64,000 nt of DNA from positions 1,302,001 to 1,366,000 of the forward strand of contig NZ_CP160328.2 of the NCBI RefSeq assembly GCF_040741455.2, given 5' to 3'. Below are positions 1-9,165 of the stretch, piece after piece (the stretch's first letter is position 1; each line of letters begins with the position of its first letter). Under the pieces are notes generated by a model. It was not told where the DNA came from. It saw only the letters and a list, made by a program, of their open reading frames with translations, and made no database searches. The DNA is from Snodgrassella alvi (GTDB taxonomy: Bacteria > Pseudomonadota > Gammaproteobacteria > Burkholderiales > Neisseriaceae). The translations under genes were made by a program, and so were the position numbers.

Positions 1-1146
1 CTGAGCAGCACCACCTACGCGGGATACAGAGATACCAGCATTAATGGCCGGACGAATACCGGAGTTAAACAGGTCGGTTTCTAGGAATATCTGTCCGTCA
101 GTAATGGAAATTACATTGGTCGGTACAAATGCAGAAACGTCACCAGCCTGTGTTTCAATAATTGGCAATGCAGTTAATGAACCGGTTTTGCCTTTTACTG
201 CACCTTTGGTCAGTTCTTCTACTTCATGTGCGTTAATACGGGAAGCACGTTCTAGCAGACGTGAGTGCAGATAGAATACGTCACCCGGATAAGCTTCGCG
301 GCCAGGTGGACGGCGCAATAGCAGGGAAATTTGACGATAGGCTACGGCCTGTTTGGACAAGTCATCATAGACAATCAGGGCATCTTCACCATTATCACGG
401 AAGAATTCACCCATACTACAACCAGCATACGGAGCGATATATTGCAGCGCAGCTGCTTCAGAGGCAGTAGCTGCTACAATAATGGTATGATCCATCGCAC
501 CATGTTCTTCCAGTTTGCGCACTACGCTAGCAATGGAAGAAGCTTTCTGGCCGATGGCTACATAAATACAGATTACGCCGGTATCTTTCTGGTTAACAAT
601 AGCATCCAGAGCCACGGCTGTTTTACCTGTCTGGCGGTCACCGATAATTAATTCACGCTGTCCGCGGCCAATAGGCACCATTGAATCAATGGCTTTCAGA
701 CCGGTTTGCATTGGCTGATCAACAGATTGACGTGCAATTACACCCGGAGCAATTTTTTCTACCGGAGCAGTATGTGTAGCATTAATCGGTCCCTTACCAT
801 CAATGGGGCGACCCAGTGCATCTACGACGCGGCCTACCAGCTCACGGCCTACTGGCACTTCCAGAATGCGACCAGTACAGGTAACTTCGTCACCTTCTTT
901 AATGTGTTCGGATTCGCCCAGAATCACGGCACCTACAGAATCGCGCTCCAGGTTCATGGCGAGACCAAATGTATTGCCGGGAAACTCGAGCATTTCACCT
1001 TGCATCACGTCTGACAAGCCATGTACGCGCACAATCCCGTCAGTTACAGACATTACGGTACCACGGGTACGTAATTCTGTATCTACGTTCAGGTTTGCGA
1101 TTTTAGCTTTAATCAAATCGCTAATTTCAGCAGGATTAAGCTGCAT
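1..1146 (-). CDS. atpA: F1 ATP synthase alpha subunit (partial, N-terminal 382 residues)
   Basis: Alpha subunit of the F1 head of the H+-translocating ATP synthase, at the cytoplasmic face of the inner membrane. The reverse complement reads from an ATG at 1146 (protein begins [12 protein letters not shown]) with a GGAGAG ribosome site just upstream, and stays open to the left edge, so the last quarter of the roughly 510-residue protein is missing. The Walker A motif GDRQTGKT lies near residue 170, and the family segment SINVP-type region around '[18 protein letters not shown]' is present in the form [18 protein letters not shown]. It follows atpH by 10 bp and is transcribed with it. atpG, atpD and atpC are expected just outside the window. 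The identity is secure. Confidence 0.97.
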   Translation of the reverse strand, partial: MQLNPAEISDLIKAKIANLNVDTELRTRGTVMSVTDGIVRVHGLSDVMQGEMLEFPGNTFGLAMNLERDSVGAVILGESEHIKEGDEVTCTGRILEVPVGRELVGRVVDALGRPIDGKGPINATHTAPVEKIAPGVIARQSVDQPMQTGLKAIDSMVPIGRGQRELIIGDRQTGKTAVALDAIVNQKDTGVICIYVAIGQKASSIASVVRKLEEHGAMDHTIIVAATASEAAALQYIAPYAGCSMGEFFRDNGEDALIVYDDLSKQAVAYRQISLLLRRPPGREAYPGDVFYLHSRLLERASRINAHEVEELTKGAVKGKTGSLTALPIIETQAGDVSAFVPTNVISITDGQIFLETDLFNSGIRPAINAGISVSRVGGAAQ

Positions 1147-1156
1147 GAAAACTCTC

Positions 1157-1693
1157 CTAATTCATCAATGCCGTATGCAGGCTGTTTAATCTACCCTGCA
1201 CCGACAAATCCAATACTCGGTCACCAACTTCTACTTTTATGCCACCAATTAATTCTGGGGCAACCACCTGATGCGCTTTCAACCGTGTGTTGAAATGGGC
1301 TTCCAGATCCACTACTACTTGTGCAAACTGCGCTTTATCAATAGGGTAGGCTGTGTATACGGTGGCTTCTTTTATGTCGTTAAGGGACAAAGCATAGTCT
1401 TGGAATAACGTATAAATTTCTGGCAAAACTGTTAAGCGTTTGTTCTGCGCCAGCACAAAAATGAAGTTTTTCAAATCTTCTGCGGGCGTAAAATCCACTA
1501 AAGACAGGATTTCTTTTGCCTTTTCAGTGTATTCGCATTCCGGCTCATCTATTAGTAACTGCACTTTCGGTTGCAGTATGATTTCAGCCAGTGTTTTCAG
1601 TTCGTCCAACCAAGACTCAATCTGATTCTGTTCTTGCGCCAGACTAAACAATGCCTTGGCATAAGGTCTGGCTATGGTTGCGAACTCAGCCAT
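1157..1693 (-). CDS. atpH: F1 ATP synthase delta subunit
   Basis: Delta (OSCP-type) subunit, 178 residues, the usual length. It links the top of the F1 head to the peripheral b-subunit stalk. The N-terminal half matches the family's helical domain (starts [16 protein letters not shown], the typical 'RPYAKALF' motif), and the C-terminal half carries the conserved '[22 protein letters not shown]' type segment close to the end, the best signature of this subunit. It sits between atpF (4 bp upstream) and atpA (10 bp downstream) in a tight operon. Nothing is unusual about it. Confidence 0.95.
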   Translation of the reverse strand: MAEFATIARPYAKALFSLAQEQNQIESWLDELKTLAEIILQPKVQLLIDEPECEYTEKAKEILSLVDFTPAEDLKNFIFVLAQNKRLTVLPEIYTLFQDYALSLNDIKEATVYTAYPIDKAQFAQVVVDLEAHFNTRLKAHQVVAPELIGGIKVEVGDRVLDLSVQGRLNSLHTALMN

Positions 1694-1697
1694 GGGA

Positions 1698-2168
1698 TTA
1701 CAGCTCCTGTTTCAGGTTCGCCAGTAAATCAGCGTGACGTGAAGGATTAACTTCACTGCGCAGGATAGATTCGGCACCTTTTACAACCAAATCTGCTACC
1801 TGCTGCCGCAGTGCTTCACGGGCCCGGTTAGCTTCCTGCTCTACATCAGCTTTTGCCTGAGCCATGATACGGGCAGCTTCTTCGGATGCCTGAGTTTTGG
1901 CATCCTCAACAATCTGCGCGGCACGCTTTTCCGCATTGGCCACCATTTCGGAGACCTGACTGCGACCCTCGGCCAAGATATCAGCAACACGTTTTTCCGC
2001 CTGAGCAAAATCGTTTTTTCCACGTTCGGCAGCAGCCAAACCTTCGGCAATTTTGTCGGCACGGGCATCAAGTACTTTGACGATGGGTGGCCATACGAAT
2101 TTCATCGTAAATAGCACAAACATGACAAAAACAAGTACTTGTGCAATTAGGGTTGCGTTGATATTCAC
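1698..2168 (-). CDS. atpF: F0 ATP synthase b subunit
   Basis: Peripheral stalk subunit b, 156 residues. One membrane helix covers about residues 5-25 ([20 protein letters not shown] followed by WPP, the conserved turn). The rest is a long charged helix with alanine, glutamate and lysine repeats that would form the right-handed coiled-coil dimer reaching up to the delta subunit. Length and architecture are standard. It lies 64 bp downstream of atpE and 4 bp upstream of atpH. Confidence 0.95.
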   Translation of the reverse strand: MNINATLIAQVLVFVMFVLFTMKFVWPPIVKVLDARADKIAEGLAAAERGKNDFAQAEKRVADILAEGRSQVSEMVANAEKRAAQIVEDAKTQASEEAARIMAQAKADVEQEANRAREALRQQVADLVVKGAESILRSEVNPSRHADLLANLKQEL

Positions 2169-2232
2169 GATTAAACCTTTAGAATTTGTGTTTATTAATT
2201 AATACAGTTAACAACCAGCAAATCTAAGTTTA

Positions 2233-2463
2233 TCAGCCGCCGATTTTGGCGAAGTACAAGAATGATACGCCCAGAGAAATAATGAACGCAGCATCAATCA
2301 TACCCATGATAATGAAGAATTTACCCAGCAATGAGTTCATTAATTCTGGCTGACGGGCAGAAGATTCCATGTATTTTGCGCCCAGCATACCGATACCGAT
2401 AGATGCACCCATGGCAGAAATACCAATCATCAAACCACAAGCGATAGCGATTAAACCACCCAT
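2233..2463 (-). CDS. atpE: F0 ATP synthase c subunit (proteolipid ring)
   Basis: The c subunit, 76 residues, makes the rotating proton-carrying ring. Two hydrophobic helices are separated by a polar loop with the conserved RQPE at residues 37-40. The proton-binding carboxylate is Asp57 in the second helix (GMIDAAFIISLG). The helix lacks the extra polar ligands (Gln/Ser/Thr pattern) of sodium-type rings, so proton coupling is inferred. The N-terminal helix is glycine-rich (GASIGIGMLGAK), as required for tight ring packing. It sits between atpB and atpF. Confidence 0.96.
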   Translation of the reverse strand: MGGLIAIACGLMIGISAMGASIGIGMLGAKYMESSARQPELMNSLLGKFFIIMGMIDAAFIISLGVSFLYFAKIGG

Positions 2464-2515
2464 TTACTTCACTCCTTAAATAAAAGAAAAGAATACTACA
2501 ATAAATAAATTACCC

Positions 2516-3376
2516 TTAATGGGAATCGTGAGCCTGACCCAAATATACGAAGGTCAGCACCATAAAGAGATATGCCTGTAAAGCAATGACCAAAATGTGG
2601 AATATGGCCCAAGCCAAACCTGCAATAATCTGGAGAATGAATAAAACCACATCGCTTACGCCTGCAGCACCGGACATACCCCAGGCACCACCCATTAGAG
2701 CGATCACCATAAATAAAATTTCACCGGCATACATGTTACCAAATAGTCGCATACCATGAGACAGGGTCTTGGAGAAAAATTCGATGATATTCATCAGAAA
2801 ATTGGGGATGAACAACCAAATTTTGTTACCAAACGGTGCACTGAATAATTCGTGTATCCAGCCACCCAATCCTTTGATTTTGATATTGTAAACGATACAC
2901 AGAAACAATACAGAAATCGCCATTGCCATGGTGGTATTCAGGTCTGCCGTGGGAACAACGCGCAGAAACGCATGATGGTCACCCGTAGCATGCTGCCATG
3001 CCCAAGGCAACAAATCTACAGGTAGCAGATCCATAATATTCATGAAGAGAATCCACATGAATACAGTCAAGCCCAGAGGAGCAATGGTTTTTCGAGATTT
3101 CTCATTGTGAACCATATCTTTGCAGATACCACCCACAAATTCAATTAGTAGTTCGACGGCGGCTTGAAAACGGGTAGGCACACCTACTCTCATACGACGA
3201 GCTGCTACAAACAGAATAGCTGAGGCGATGATGCCAGTCAGTATGGAAAAAAATAGGGTATCCAGATTAAGAAAGGAGAAATCAACCATATTGGTCTGGT
3301 AATCTGGTGATTTCTGAGTGTAATTGATTAAGTGATGGCTGATATATTCGCCCGGAGTCATCTCTGTGCCGCTCAT
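2516..3376 (-). CDS. atpB: F0 ATP synthase a subunit
   Basis: Subunit a, 286 residues, a multi-pass inner-membrane protein that forms the two proton half-channels next to the c ring. The essential arginine is in 'SHGMRLFGNMYAGEI' at about residue 210, which is the family signature. The C-terminal helices contain the conserved 'LQAYLFMVLTFVYL'. The N-terminus is periplasmic and hydrophilic. Its start overlaps the end of atpI by 4 bp (3373-3376), which suggests translational coupling. Confidence 0.96.
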   Translation of the reverse strand: MSGTEMTPGEYISHHLINYTQKSPDYQTNMVDFSFLNLDTLFFSILTGIIASAILFVAARRMRVGVPTRFQAAVELLIEFVGGICKDMVHNEKSRKTIAPLGLTVFMWILFMNIMDLLPVDLLPWAWQHATGDHHAFLRVVPTADLNTTMAMAISVLFLCIVYNIKIKGLGGWIHELFSAPFGNKIWLFIPNFLMNIIEFFSKTLSHGMRLFGNMYAGEILFMVIALMGGAWGMSGAAGVSDVVLFILQIIAGLAWAIFHILVIALQAYLFMVLTFVYLGQAHDSH

Positions 3377-3717
3377 AGTAACAATCTTTTTCTAAATGTG
3401 AACAATCCAGCCTGACTGACCAGTATAAGTCCTGTCAGGAAAGCAAACCAGTTAACTGCGGAATAGCACACGTAAACCAGCAACATCATTAGGCATATCA
3501 TGAGAATTTTGCTGATTTCGGCCATTAATAGTGTTGCCGGTAATAGCGCCGGTAATTTTTTGGCGGCGATGATGGTTAGCATCGCCAATAATGTAGGTAT
3601 CAGGTAACTCAGTCCACCCAATACTGCCGACCAGATAGCAGAATATTTCCACAACCATGCGGACACACAAACTGCGGCAAACAACATGACTGTTTGCCAG
3701 AACATGATCCACCTCAT
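3373..3717 (-). CDS. atpI: ATP synthase subunit I (AtpI)
   Basis: Small hydrophobic protein of 114 residues with about four predicted membrane helices, in the classic first position of the atp operon. AtpI proteins are non-structural; in other bacteria they help c-ring assembly or magnesium supply (family knowledge). The sequence is poorly conserved and the call rests on position, size and hydrophobicity. The ATG at 3717 is preceded by AAGGTAACAGA, a good ribosome site at 7 bp. A second possible start, Met5, has its own GAGGTGG. A strong promoter lies directly upstream (3755-3783). Confidence 0.85.
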   Translation of the reverse strand: MRWIMFWQTVMLFAAVCVSAWLWKYSAIWSAVLGGLSYLIPTLLAMLTIIAAKKLPALLPATLLMAEISKILMICLMMLLVYVCYSAVNWFAFLTGLILVSQAGLFTFRKRLLL

Positions 3718-3754
3718 TCTGTTACCTTAAAAAAACACTGCGGTAAGCTGCGCT

Positions 3755-3783
3755 AATATAATCAACTAATACTATATCGTCAA
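3755..3783 (-). promoter_or_regulatory. Sigma-70 promoter of the atp operon
   Basis: Read on the minus strand there is a -35 box TTGACG (3778-3783), a 17-bp spacer and a -10 box TATATT (3755-3760). This is close to consensus with ideal spacing. Transcription would start near 3748, about 30 bp before the atpI start codon. It is the only strong promoter I see between parB and atpI, so the atp genes probably do not depend on read-through from parAB. Confidence 0.75.
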
Positions 3784-3792
3784 GTAATTTTG

Positions 3793-3816
3793 TGAAATTT
3801 TGTTAAATAAATTTCA
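3793..3816. repeat. AT-rich inverted repeat upstream of the atp promoter
   Basis: Perfect 8-bp arms TGAAATTT / AAATTTCA around an 8-nt centre, ending 10 bp upstream of the -35 box of the atp promoter. It could be a binding site for an activator or nucleoid protein, part of a weak terminator for parB, or chance in AT-rich DNA. Confidence 0.4.
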
Positions 3817-3912
3817 GCTAATTTATTAATTTTTCTATATATTTCTTTAACATTGCCGAATTTGATAACTGAATTAAACAATTTTGCCACAATTAATCTG
3901 TGATTGCAGGAT

Positions 3913-4767
3913 TTATTCCAGTCCCATTTTTTGTAATAAATGACTCAAGGTTTCGGGATTATCAAATTGTAAGATGATACGGCCGCTGCGCTGGTTGCGG
4001 CTTTGTACTTTGACTGGTACGCTAAAACGTCGCTCCAGCGCAGCTTCTATTGATTGAACTTCGCTGCTTTTTTCAGCCGGATGGGGAGTGGCGGTTTCTG
4101 GTTTGACCTGTACTTGCTGGCAACGGCGTTCCACTTCGCGCACTGACCAACCATTCTGAGCTGCTTTCTGAGCCAGATCAATCTGCTGGATAACAGGTAA
4201 AGTCAATAAGGCACGGGCATGACCCATTTCTAACTGCCGGCTGTACATTAAGTCTTGTACTGGTTGCGGTAGATTGAGTAAGCGCAGACTATTGGAAATG
4301 CTACTGCGGCTGCGTCCTACAGCTTTGGCCACTGTTTCATGAGTGAGTCCAAATTCATCTACCAGTCGCTTCAGGCCTTGTGCTTCTTCAATCGGATTGA
4401 GATTTTCGCGCTGAATGTTTTCAATGAGTCCCATTGCCAGTGCTGCTTCGTCAGAAATGCTTTTGACGACTACTGGAATTTCCGCCAGTTCGGCTAGACG
4501 GGCAGCTCGCCAGCGGCGTTCACCGGCAATCAGCTCATATTGCTGCAGTCCCATTTCCCGTACAATCACTGGCTGAATGACACCTTGCGCGCGTATGGAT
4601 TCAGCCAGCTCTTGCAATGATTCGTCATCAATTTGAGTACGTGGTTGATAACGTCCGGGAATAATATCGCTAATTGCGACTTTGGTTAAACGGTCGCCAC
4701 CGGTGATATCACTGCCGGAACCAAGTAGGGCGTCTAGCCCTGCACCCAAACCTTTTGCTTTAACCAT
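3913..4767 (-). CDS. parB: Chromosome partitioning protein ParB
   Basis: CTP-dependent DNA clamp that loads at parS sites and organises the origin region for segregation. It has 284 residues, the normal length. The N-terminal ParB/Sulfiredoxin domain carries 'RYQPRTQIDDESLQELAESI' (box I) and GERRWRAARLAE (box II, nucleotide binding), followed by a helix-turn-helix around 'THETVAKAVGRSRSSISNSL' that reads parS, and a short C-terminal dimer domain. parA lies 70 bp upstream. There is no clear terminator after it. Confidence 0.95.
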   Translation of the reverse strand: MVKAKGLGAGLDALLGSGSDITGGDRLTKVAISDIIPGRYQPRTQIDDESLQELAESIRAQGVIQPVIVREMGLQQYELIAGERRWRAARLAELAEIPVVVKSISDEAALAMGLIENIQRENLNPIEEAQGLKRLVDEFGLTHETVAKAVGRSRSSISNSLRLLNLPQPVQDLMYSRQLEMGHARALLTLPVIQQIDLAQKAAQNGWSVREVERRCQQVQVKPETATPHPAEKSSEVQSIEAALERRFSVPVKVQSRNQRSGRIILQFDNPETLSHLLQKMGLE

Positions 4768-4837
4768 GTATCGCTCTTTAATTTATTGGTTGACACTTAT
4801 TGTTGTGCTGATGTTATTACCATGAAAATGAATAATT

Positions 4838-5617
4838 CTATGTCTGTTTAGTGGCTGTGCGCTGCAAAATTTCGTCAGCTAGCGCGAGATATGCTTTGGT
4901 ACCAGTGGCTCGCGGGTCGTACTGCAATGCAGGCATGCCATGACTGGGAGCTTCGGCCAATCGGATATTACGCGGGATAGGGGTACTGAACAGCTGATCA
5001 GGAAAATGAGTCATTAACTGTTCATCCACCTGTTTGGCCAGTAGGCTGCGTGGGTCATATAATGTGCGAACAATACCCAGTATTTCGAGCTGAGGGTTGA
5101 TGGCCTGACGGATTTTACGCACGGTAGCAATAAGATCGGAAATCCCTTCCAGTGCATAATATTCGCATACCATTGGTACTATGATGTGACGTGCAGCTAC
5201 TAATCCGTTGATGGTTAATAGGGTTAATGTGGGCGGGCAATCAATAATGATGTAATCGTATTTATCGGCTACCTGCGCCAGCGCATTTTTCAAACGCATT
5301 TCTCGTGCCAGCTCTTGCACCAGCTCGACTTCAGCACCAGCCAGTGCTCTATTTGCAGGCAGAACATCAAAGCCGCCATGTTGTGCAGTAATTATGGCGT
5401 TGTTTATATCTTCATTACCTAACAACACGGCATATACGCCGTTGGTGACATTGCCTTTATTGATGCCGCTGCCAGTTGTGGCATTACCCTGCGGGTCGAG
5501 GTCAACAATCAATACTGTGGACTTTTTTTCCACCAGTGAGGCTGCCAGATTAACAACGGTGGTAGTTTTCCCCACACCACCCTTCTGATTGGCTACGGCA
5601 ATAATATGTGCACTCAT
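4838..5617 (-). CDS. parA: Chromosome partitioning ATPase ParA (Soj)
   Basis: Deviant Walker-type ATPase that works with ParB to move the chromosome origin. It has 259 residues. The deviant Walker A is KGGVGKT at residues 12-18, Walker A' is in 'VLIVDLDPQGNAT', and Walker B is 'DYIIIDCPPTLTLLT'. The lack of an N-terminal helix-turn-helix and the location beside rsmG-mnmG mark it as chromosomal (Soj type) rather than plasmid-borne. Its start overlaps the end of rsmG by 4 bp, so the two are probably translationally coupled. Confidence 0.96.
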   Translation of the reverse strand: MSAHIIAVANQKGGVGKTTTVVNLAASLVEKKSTVLIVDLDPQGNATTGSGINKGNVTNGVYAVLLGNEDINNAIITAQHGGFDVLPANRALAGAEVELVQELAREMRLKNALAQVADKYDYIIIDCPPTLTLLTINGLVAARHIIVPMVCEYYALEGISDLIATVRKIRQAINPQLEILGIVRTLYDPRSLLAKQVDEQLMTHFPDQLFSTPIPRNIRLAEAPSHGMPALQYDPRATGTKAYLALADEILQRTATKQT

Positions 5618-6249
5618 GCATGCTCTTTCTTGCGGACAATCACCATGTGACGTTCTGCATCCAGATGGGGGACACTGAGTTTGTCCACACGTACCAGCTC
5701 AACATTTTCAGGCAAACGTTCGATTTCCTCATACGGATAGACGCCTTTCATAGCCGCCCAATATCCACCTTTTGCCATTAGTTGTTTGGTAATGGTGACA
5801 AAATCGTTTAATTCGGCAAACGCACGGCTAGTGATTACATCAAACTGTTCACCCACCATGGCTTCTACGCGAGCGGTAATCACTTGTACGTTAGTTAAGC
5901 CCAGTTCGATTACTGCCTGTTGCAGAAATGAGGTTTTTTTGCTGTTGGCATCCAGCAAAGCAACAGGCAAATCCGGACGGGAGATAGCTACAGGGATGCC
6001 TGGCATACCACCACCGCTGCCAACATCTATCAGACCCCGGGCTTTTTCCACATAGGGCAGTAGCGTCAGGCTATCGAGGATATGATGACTAATAACATCC
6101 TGATCATTACGCAACGCGGTGAGGTTGTAAGTGCTGTTCCATTTTTTTAACAGTTCTACAAAAGCAAGCAGTTGTAATTGCTGTGGTACGGTCAGGTTGA
6201 TATTCATTTGCTGCAAACCTTGTTGCAGCATAGTTTTCATGTCGCTCAT
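5614..6249 (-). CDS. rsmG: 16S rRNA (guanine-527-N7)-methyltransferase RsmG
   Basis: SAM-dependent methyltransferase that makes m7G527 in 16S rRNA (formerly GidB). It has 211 residues. The SAM-binding loop '[17 protein letters not shown]' with following '[15 protein letters not shown]' is diagnostic of RsmG, and '[10 protein letters not shown]' is the conserved motif after the binding fold. It overlaps mnmG by 4 bp upstream and parA by 4 bp downstream in one operon. Loss of this enzyme gives low-level streptomycin resistance in other bacteria (family knowledge). Confidence 0.96.
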   Translation of the reverse strand: MSDMKTMLQQGLQQMNINLTVPQQLQLLAFVELLKKWNSTYNLTALRNDQDVISHHILDSLTLLPYVEKARGLIDVGSGGGMPGIPVAISRPDLPVALLDANSKKTSFLQQAVIELGLTNVQVITARVEAMVGEQFDVITSRAFAELNDFVTITKQLMAKGGYWAAMKGVYPYEEIERLPENVELVRVDKLSVPHLDAERHMVIVRKKEHA

Positions 6250-8156
6250 GCTGTTTTTGCTCCCTCAAAACCCCGTTTTAGGTGAACCATCAGTAAAGCA
6301 ACCGCTGCCGGTGTGATACCGGAAATACGGGACGCCTGTCCTACAGTTTCGGGACGATACTGATTTAATTTTTGTTGTACTTCGGCGGAAAGACCTTTTA
6401 CCAATGAGTAATCGATGCTATCTGGCAGTTTCATTTTTTCCAGATTCTGGCGATGGCTGATTTCTTCGTTTTGTCGTTCAATATAACCCTGATATTTTGC
6501 CTGAATTTCCACTTGTTCTGCCGCATCACTATTCAGTATTTCCTGTTGTGCATTGGGCAGAGTCATTAAGTCAGCATAGCAAACATTTGGCCGGCGCAAC
6601 ATGTCCAGCAGGCTGGATTCTTTGCTTAAAGACTGACCGAGTACGCGTTGTTGCTCAGCTATCGGCAGATTAAGTGGTGTATACCAGACATGGCTCAGGC
6701 GTTGGAGTTCGCGTGCGACAGCTTCCTGCTTGTGCTGAAATATTTGCCACTGTTCATCATTCACCAATCCTACGCTGCGCCCCAGCTCGGTAAGCCGCAT
6801 ATCGGCGTTGTCTTCACGCAGTTGTAGGCGGTATTCAGCACGGCTAGTAAACATGCGATAAGGTTCGGTCACGCCTTTAGTAATGAGATCGTCAACGAGT
6901 ACGCCTAAATAAGCCTGATCACGTTGCAATAATAGGGGTTCAGTTTCTCGGGTATACAATACGGCATTAGCACCGGCAAGTAACCCTTGTGCAGCAGCTT
7001 CTTCATAACCAGTAGTCCCGTTGATTTGTCCAGCAAAAAATAGGCCGGAAACAGTTTTGGTTTCAAGACTGGATTTTAGGTTACGAGGGTCAAAATAGTC
7101 GTATTCAATGGCGTAACCAGGACGTAAGATATGGGCATTCTGCAAACCGGGCATGGAATGAACCAGTTGCAGTTGGATATCAAACGGCAGGCTGGTGGAA
7201 ATACCATTAGGGTAATATTCGTGTGTAGTCAGCCCTTCCGGTTCCAGAAAAATTTGGTGACTGTCTTTGTCTGCAAAGCGATTGATTTTATCTTCAATAG
7301 ACGGACAGTAACGCGGGCCGACGCCTTCAATTTTGCCGGTGAACATCGGGCTACGGTCAAAACCGCTGCGAATAATGTCGTGGGTTGCGCTATTAGTATG
7401 GGTAATCCAGCAAGATATCTGTTGTGGGTGCATAGCAAGGTTGCCACGTACAGAAAATACCGGAGCAGGATTGTCTCCTGGCTGTTCGTGCAATTGACTG
7501 AAATCAATGCTGCGCCCGTCTATCCGCGGCGGTGTACCGGTTTTCAATCGTCCCTGCGGTAAATTCAAATCTCTGAGACATCCAGATAAGTGTTGTGCTG
7601 CGGGGTCTCCGGCACGGCCACCAGCATAATTTTCTAATCCGATGTGAATTTTTCCGGCCAAAAATGTACCCGCAGTCAGCACAATAGCGCGGCTGCGAAA
7701 GGAAACTCCCATAGAGGTCATAACGCCAACTGCCCGGCCGTTTTCAACAATAATATCTTCTACTTGCTGCTGAAATAATTGCAGGTTAGGCTGGTTTTCC
7801 AGCATGGAACGGATGGCCGCTTTATATAGAATGCGATCAGCCTGCGCCCGTGTTGCACGTACTGCCGGCCCTTTTGATGCATTCAGACGTCTGAACTGAA
7901 TCCCGCTCTTATCTGCTGCCAATGCCATTGCGCCACCCAGTGCATCCAGCTCACGCACCAGATGGCCTTTGCCTATGCCGCCGATAGACGGATTACAAGA
8001 CATTTGTCCCAGCGTTTCGATATTGTGAGTCAGTAATAATGTGCTTGCACCCATGCGCGCAGCAGCCAGAGCGGCTTCTGTACCTGCATGGCCGCCACCA
8101 ACCACAATCACATCGTATTCAATCGGATAGTTCATTTTGACAACAGTTGATTCCAT
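6246..8156 (-). CDS. mnmG: tRNA uridine-34 5-carboxymethylaminomethyl modification enzyme MnmG
   Basis: FAD-dependent partner of MnmE that installs the cmnm5 group on wobble uridine 34 of several tRNAs. It is about 630 residues long, the standard length. The FAD-binding [19 protein letters not shown] follows the N-terminus, '[20 protein letters not shown]' is the MnmG signature, and the C-terminal helical domain ends with '[16 protein letters not shown]'. The start is uncertain: the ATG at 8156 gives seven extra residues, while an internal ATG at 8135 ([10 protein letters not shown]) matches the Neisseria start as I remember it. Neither has a good ribosome site. First gene of the mnmG-rsmG-parA-parB run. 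Confidence 0.95.
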   Translation of the reverse strand: MESTVVKMNYPIEYDVIVVGGGHAGTEAALAAARMGASTLLLTHNIETLGQMSCNPSIGGIGKGHLVRELDALGGAMALAADKSGIQFRRLNASKGPAVRATRAQADRILYKAAIRSMLENQPNLQLFQQQVEDIIVENGRAVGVMTSMGVSFRSRAIVLTAGTFLAGKIHIGLENYAGGRAGDPAAQHLSGCLRDLNLPQGRLKTGTPPRIDGRSIDFSQLHEQPGDNPAPVFSVRGNLAMHPQQISCWITHTNSATHDIIRSGFDRSPMFTGKIEGVGPRYCPSIEDKINRFADKDSHQIFLEPEGLTTHEYYPNGISTSLPFDIQLQLVHSMPGLQNAHILRPGYAIEYDYFDPRNLKSSLETKTVSGLFFAGQINGTTGYEEAAAQGLLAGANAVLYTRETEPLLLQRDQAYLGVLVDDLITKGVTEPYRMFTSRAEYRLQLREDNADMRLTELGRSVGLVNDEQWQIFQHKQEAVARELQRLSHVWYTPLNLPIAEQQRVLGQSLSKESSLLDMLRRPNVCYADLMTLPNAQQEILNSDAAEQVEIQAKYQGYIERQNEEISHRQNLEKMKLPDSIDYSLVKGLSAEVQQKLNQYRPETVGQASRISGITPAAVALLMVHLKRGFEGAKTA

Positions 8157-8183
8157 AACGTTGTTTTTTCACGGAACAACGTT
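8157..8183. repeat. Inverted repeat abutting the upstream mnmG start codon
   Basis: Perfect 9-bp arms AACGTTGTT / AACAACGTT separated by 9 nt, directly next to the ATG at 8156. There is no U-tract in either direction, so it is not a standard terminator. In the mnmG message it would fold into a hairpin ending at the first possible start codon, which could favour the internal start at 8135 or serve as an operator. Confidence 0.45.
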
Positions 8184-8285
8184 TAAGCAAAAGTGTATTA
8201 TTTTACGCGAGCTGCAGCTGTTTGTCAGGCCGATAAATTGATAAACGGATTTTACTTCCAGTAGTTGCCTGCACGGTGCATTGAT

Positions 8286-8609
8286 TTAACGGCTGTGCAC
8301 AGCCTGCCAAGCCGCATCCAGTCTGGCACCGGCGGCCTGCAATGCTGCATCAGCTTGCTGCCGCTGCACATCGGCCTGATTAAAATCACTTTGCAAGCGG
8401 GTAACATTATCCTGTGCATTCTTCAACTGTAGCTGTGCTGACTGCAACTGGGTTTGCAGCTGTAAGGCACGGCTCTGGCTGGCACTTTGCCCAGACAATG
8501 CGGCCTGATAGGCTTTCTGTGCGCTGAGCAATTCTACATCTGCTGGAGATTCTGCCCATGCCGATACGGCCAAACCTAAAATTATCCATAAGCTGTATTT
8601 TGCTTTCAT
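8286..8609 (-). CDS. Small exported coiled-coil protein of unknown function
   Basis: A 107-residue protein with an apparent Sec signal peptide: basic start MKAK, hydrophobic core SLWIILGLAVS, and likely cleavage after AWA near residue 19. The mature part is almost all Ala, Gln and Leu with heptad-like spacing (for example LQTQLQSAQLQLKNAQDNV), so it should be one long periplasmic coiled coil, with few aromatics and no cysteine. I do not recognise the family. It lies on the same strand as, and just after, the lipoprotein gene at 8635-9072, with 25 bp between them, so the two may be co-transcribed. Confidence 0.7.
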   Translation of the reverse strand: MKAKYSLWIILGLAVSAWAESPADVELLSAQKAYQAALSGQSASQSRALQLQTQLQSAQLQLKNAQDNVTRLQSDFNQADVQRQQADAALQAAGARLDAAWQAVHSR

Positions 8610-8634
8610 GCCTGATTACTTTCTATTAGCAAAA

Positions 8635-9072
8635 TTAATGGCTACATACGTGCTGATATTGCTGCTCGGCAGCAGAACCACTGGTAATACCCATCGGACG
8701 CAGATCGGTTTCGCCAAAATGATCCTGACGAATCAGCTCACCATGCGCATCCAGCAATTCGACATCAAGCACGCGGAACAATCTGCGGCTGCAGTCTATC
8801 TGAGTAGTGCTCAATGCGGTTTTATAGGCTGGTGTGTTGCTGTAATACTGCTGTTTCGGGTCGATAACGGTTTTACGGTCACGAAAGGTTACCATATTAC
8901 CCTGACGTTTAATGCTGCCGCTATCCAGTGCATATTGAATATTACCACTGGCTGATACACCCAGCTCAATCCAGCTGCCGCTGGCTTTGGGCACGTTGGT
9001 GGTGGTACAGGCAGCCAAAATAGTAGATATAGCCATACTGGCTGTTAGGTGACGGAGACTAATGATTTTCAT
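8635..9072 (-). CDS. Lipoprotein resembling the surface-adhesin protein E family
   Basis: A 145-residue protein with a lipobox: LAAC with the lipidated Cys22 after a 21-residue signal sequence. The mature domain has the pattern 'WIELGVSASGNIQYALDSGSI', then a conserved-looking 'FRDRKTVIDPKQ' and two later cysteines. This arrangement is seen in the small adhesin E / Adhesin_E-like lipoproteins of Neisseria and Haemophilus, judged from memory. Whether it binds host molecules or only acts as a small periplasmic domain cannot be told from sequence. It is divergent from recQ and shares a 93-bp promoter region with it. Confidence 0.6.
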   Translation of the reverse strand: MKIISLRHLTASMAISTILAACTTTNVPKASGSWIELGVSASGNIQYALDSGSIKRQGNMVTFRDRKTVIDPKQQYYSNTPAYKTALSTTQIDCSRRLFRVLDVELLDAHGELIRQDHFGETDLRPMGITSGSAAEQQYQHVCSH

Positions 9073-9165
9073 GCTGATTCCTTATAACAGCAATTGGTTG
9101 GCTGTCGGAAATAGAGGTAAGTTGCAGTACAATACCCGTTTCAGATTCAGTGTAACAGGTGTTTT

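Noticed and set aside
8166-8181. Possible degenerate parS site (TTTTTCACG...) next to the mnmG start
   Set aside because: Only the left half resembles TGTTTCACGTGAAACA; the right half is shifted by one base, and the inverted repeat it lies in has a different axis.
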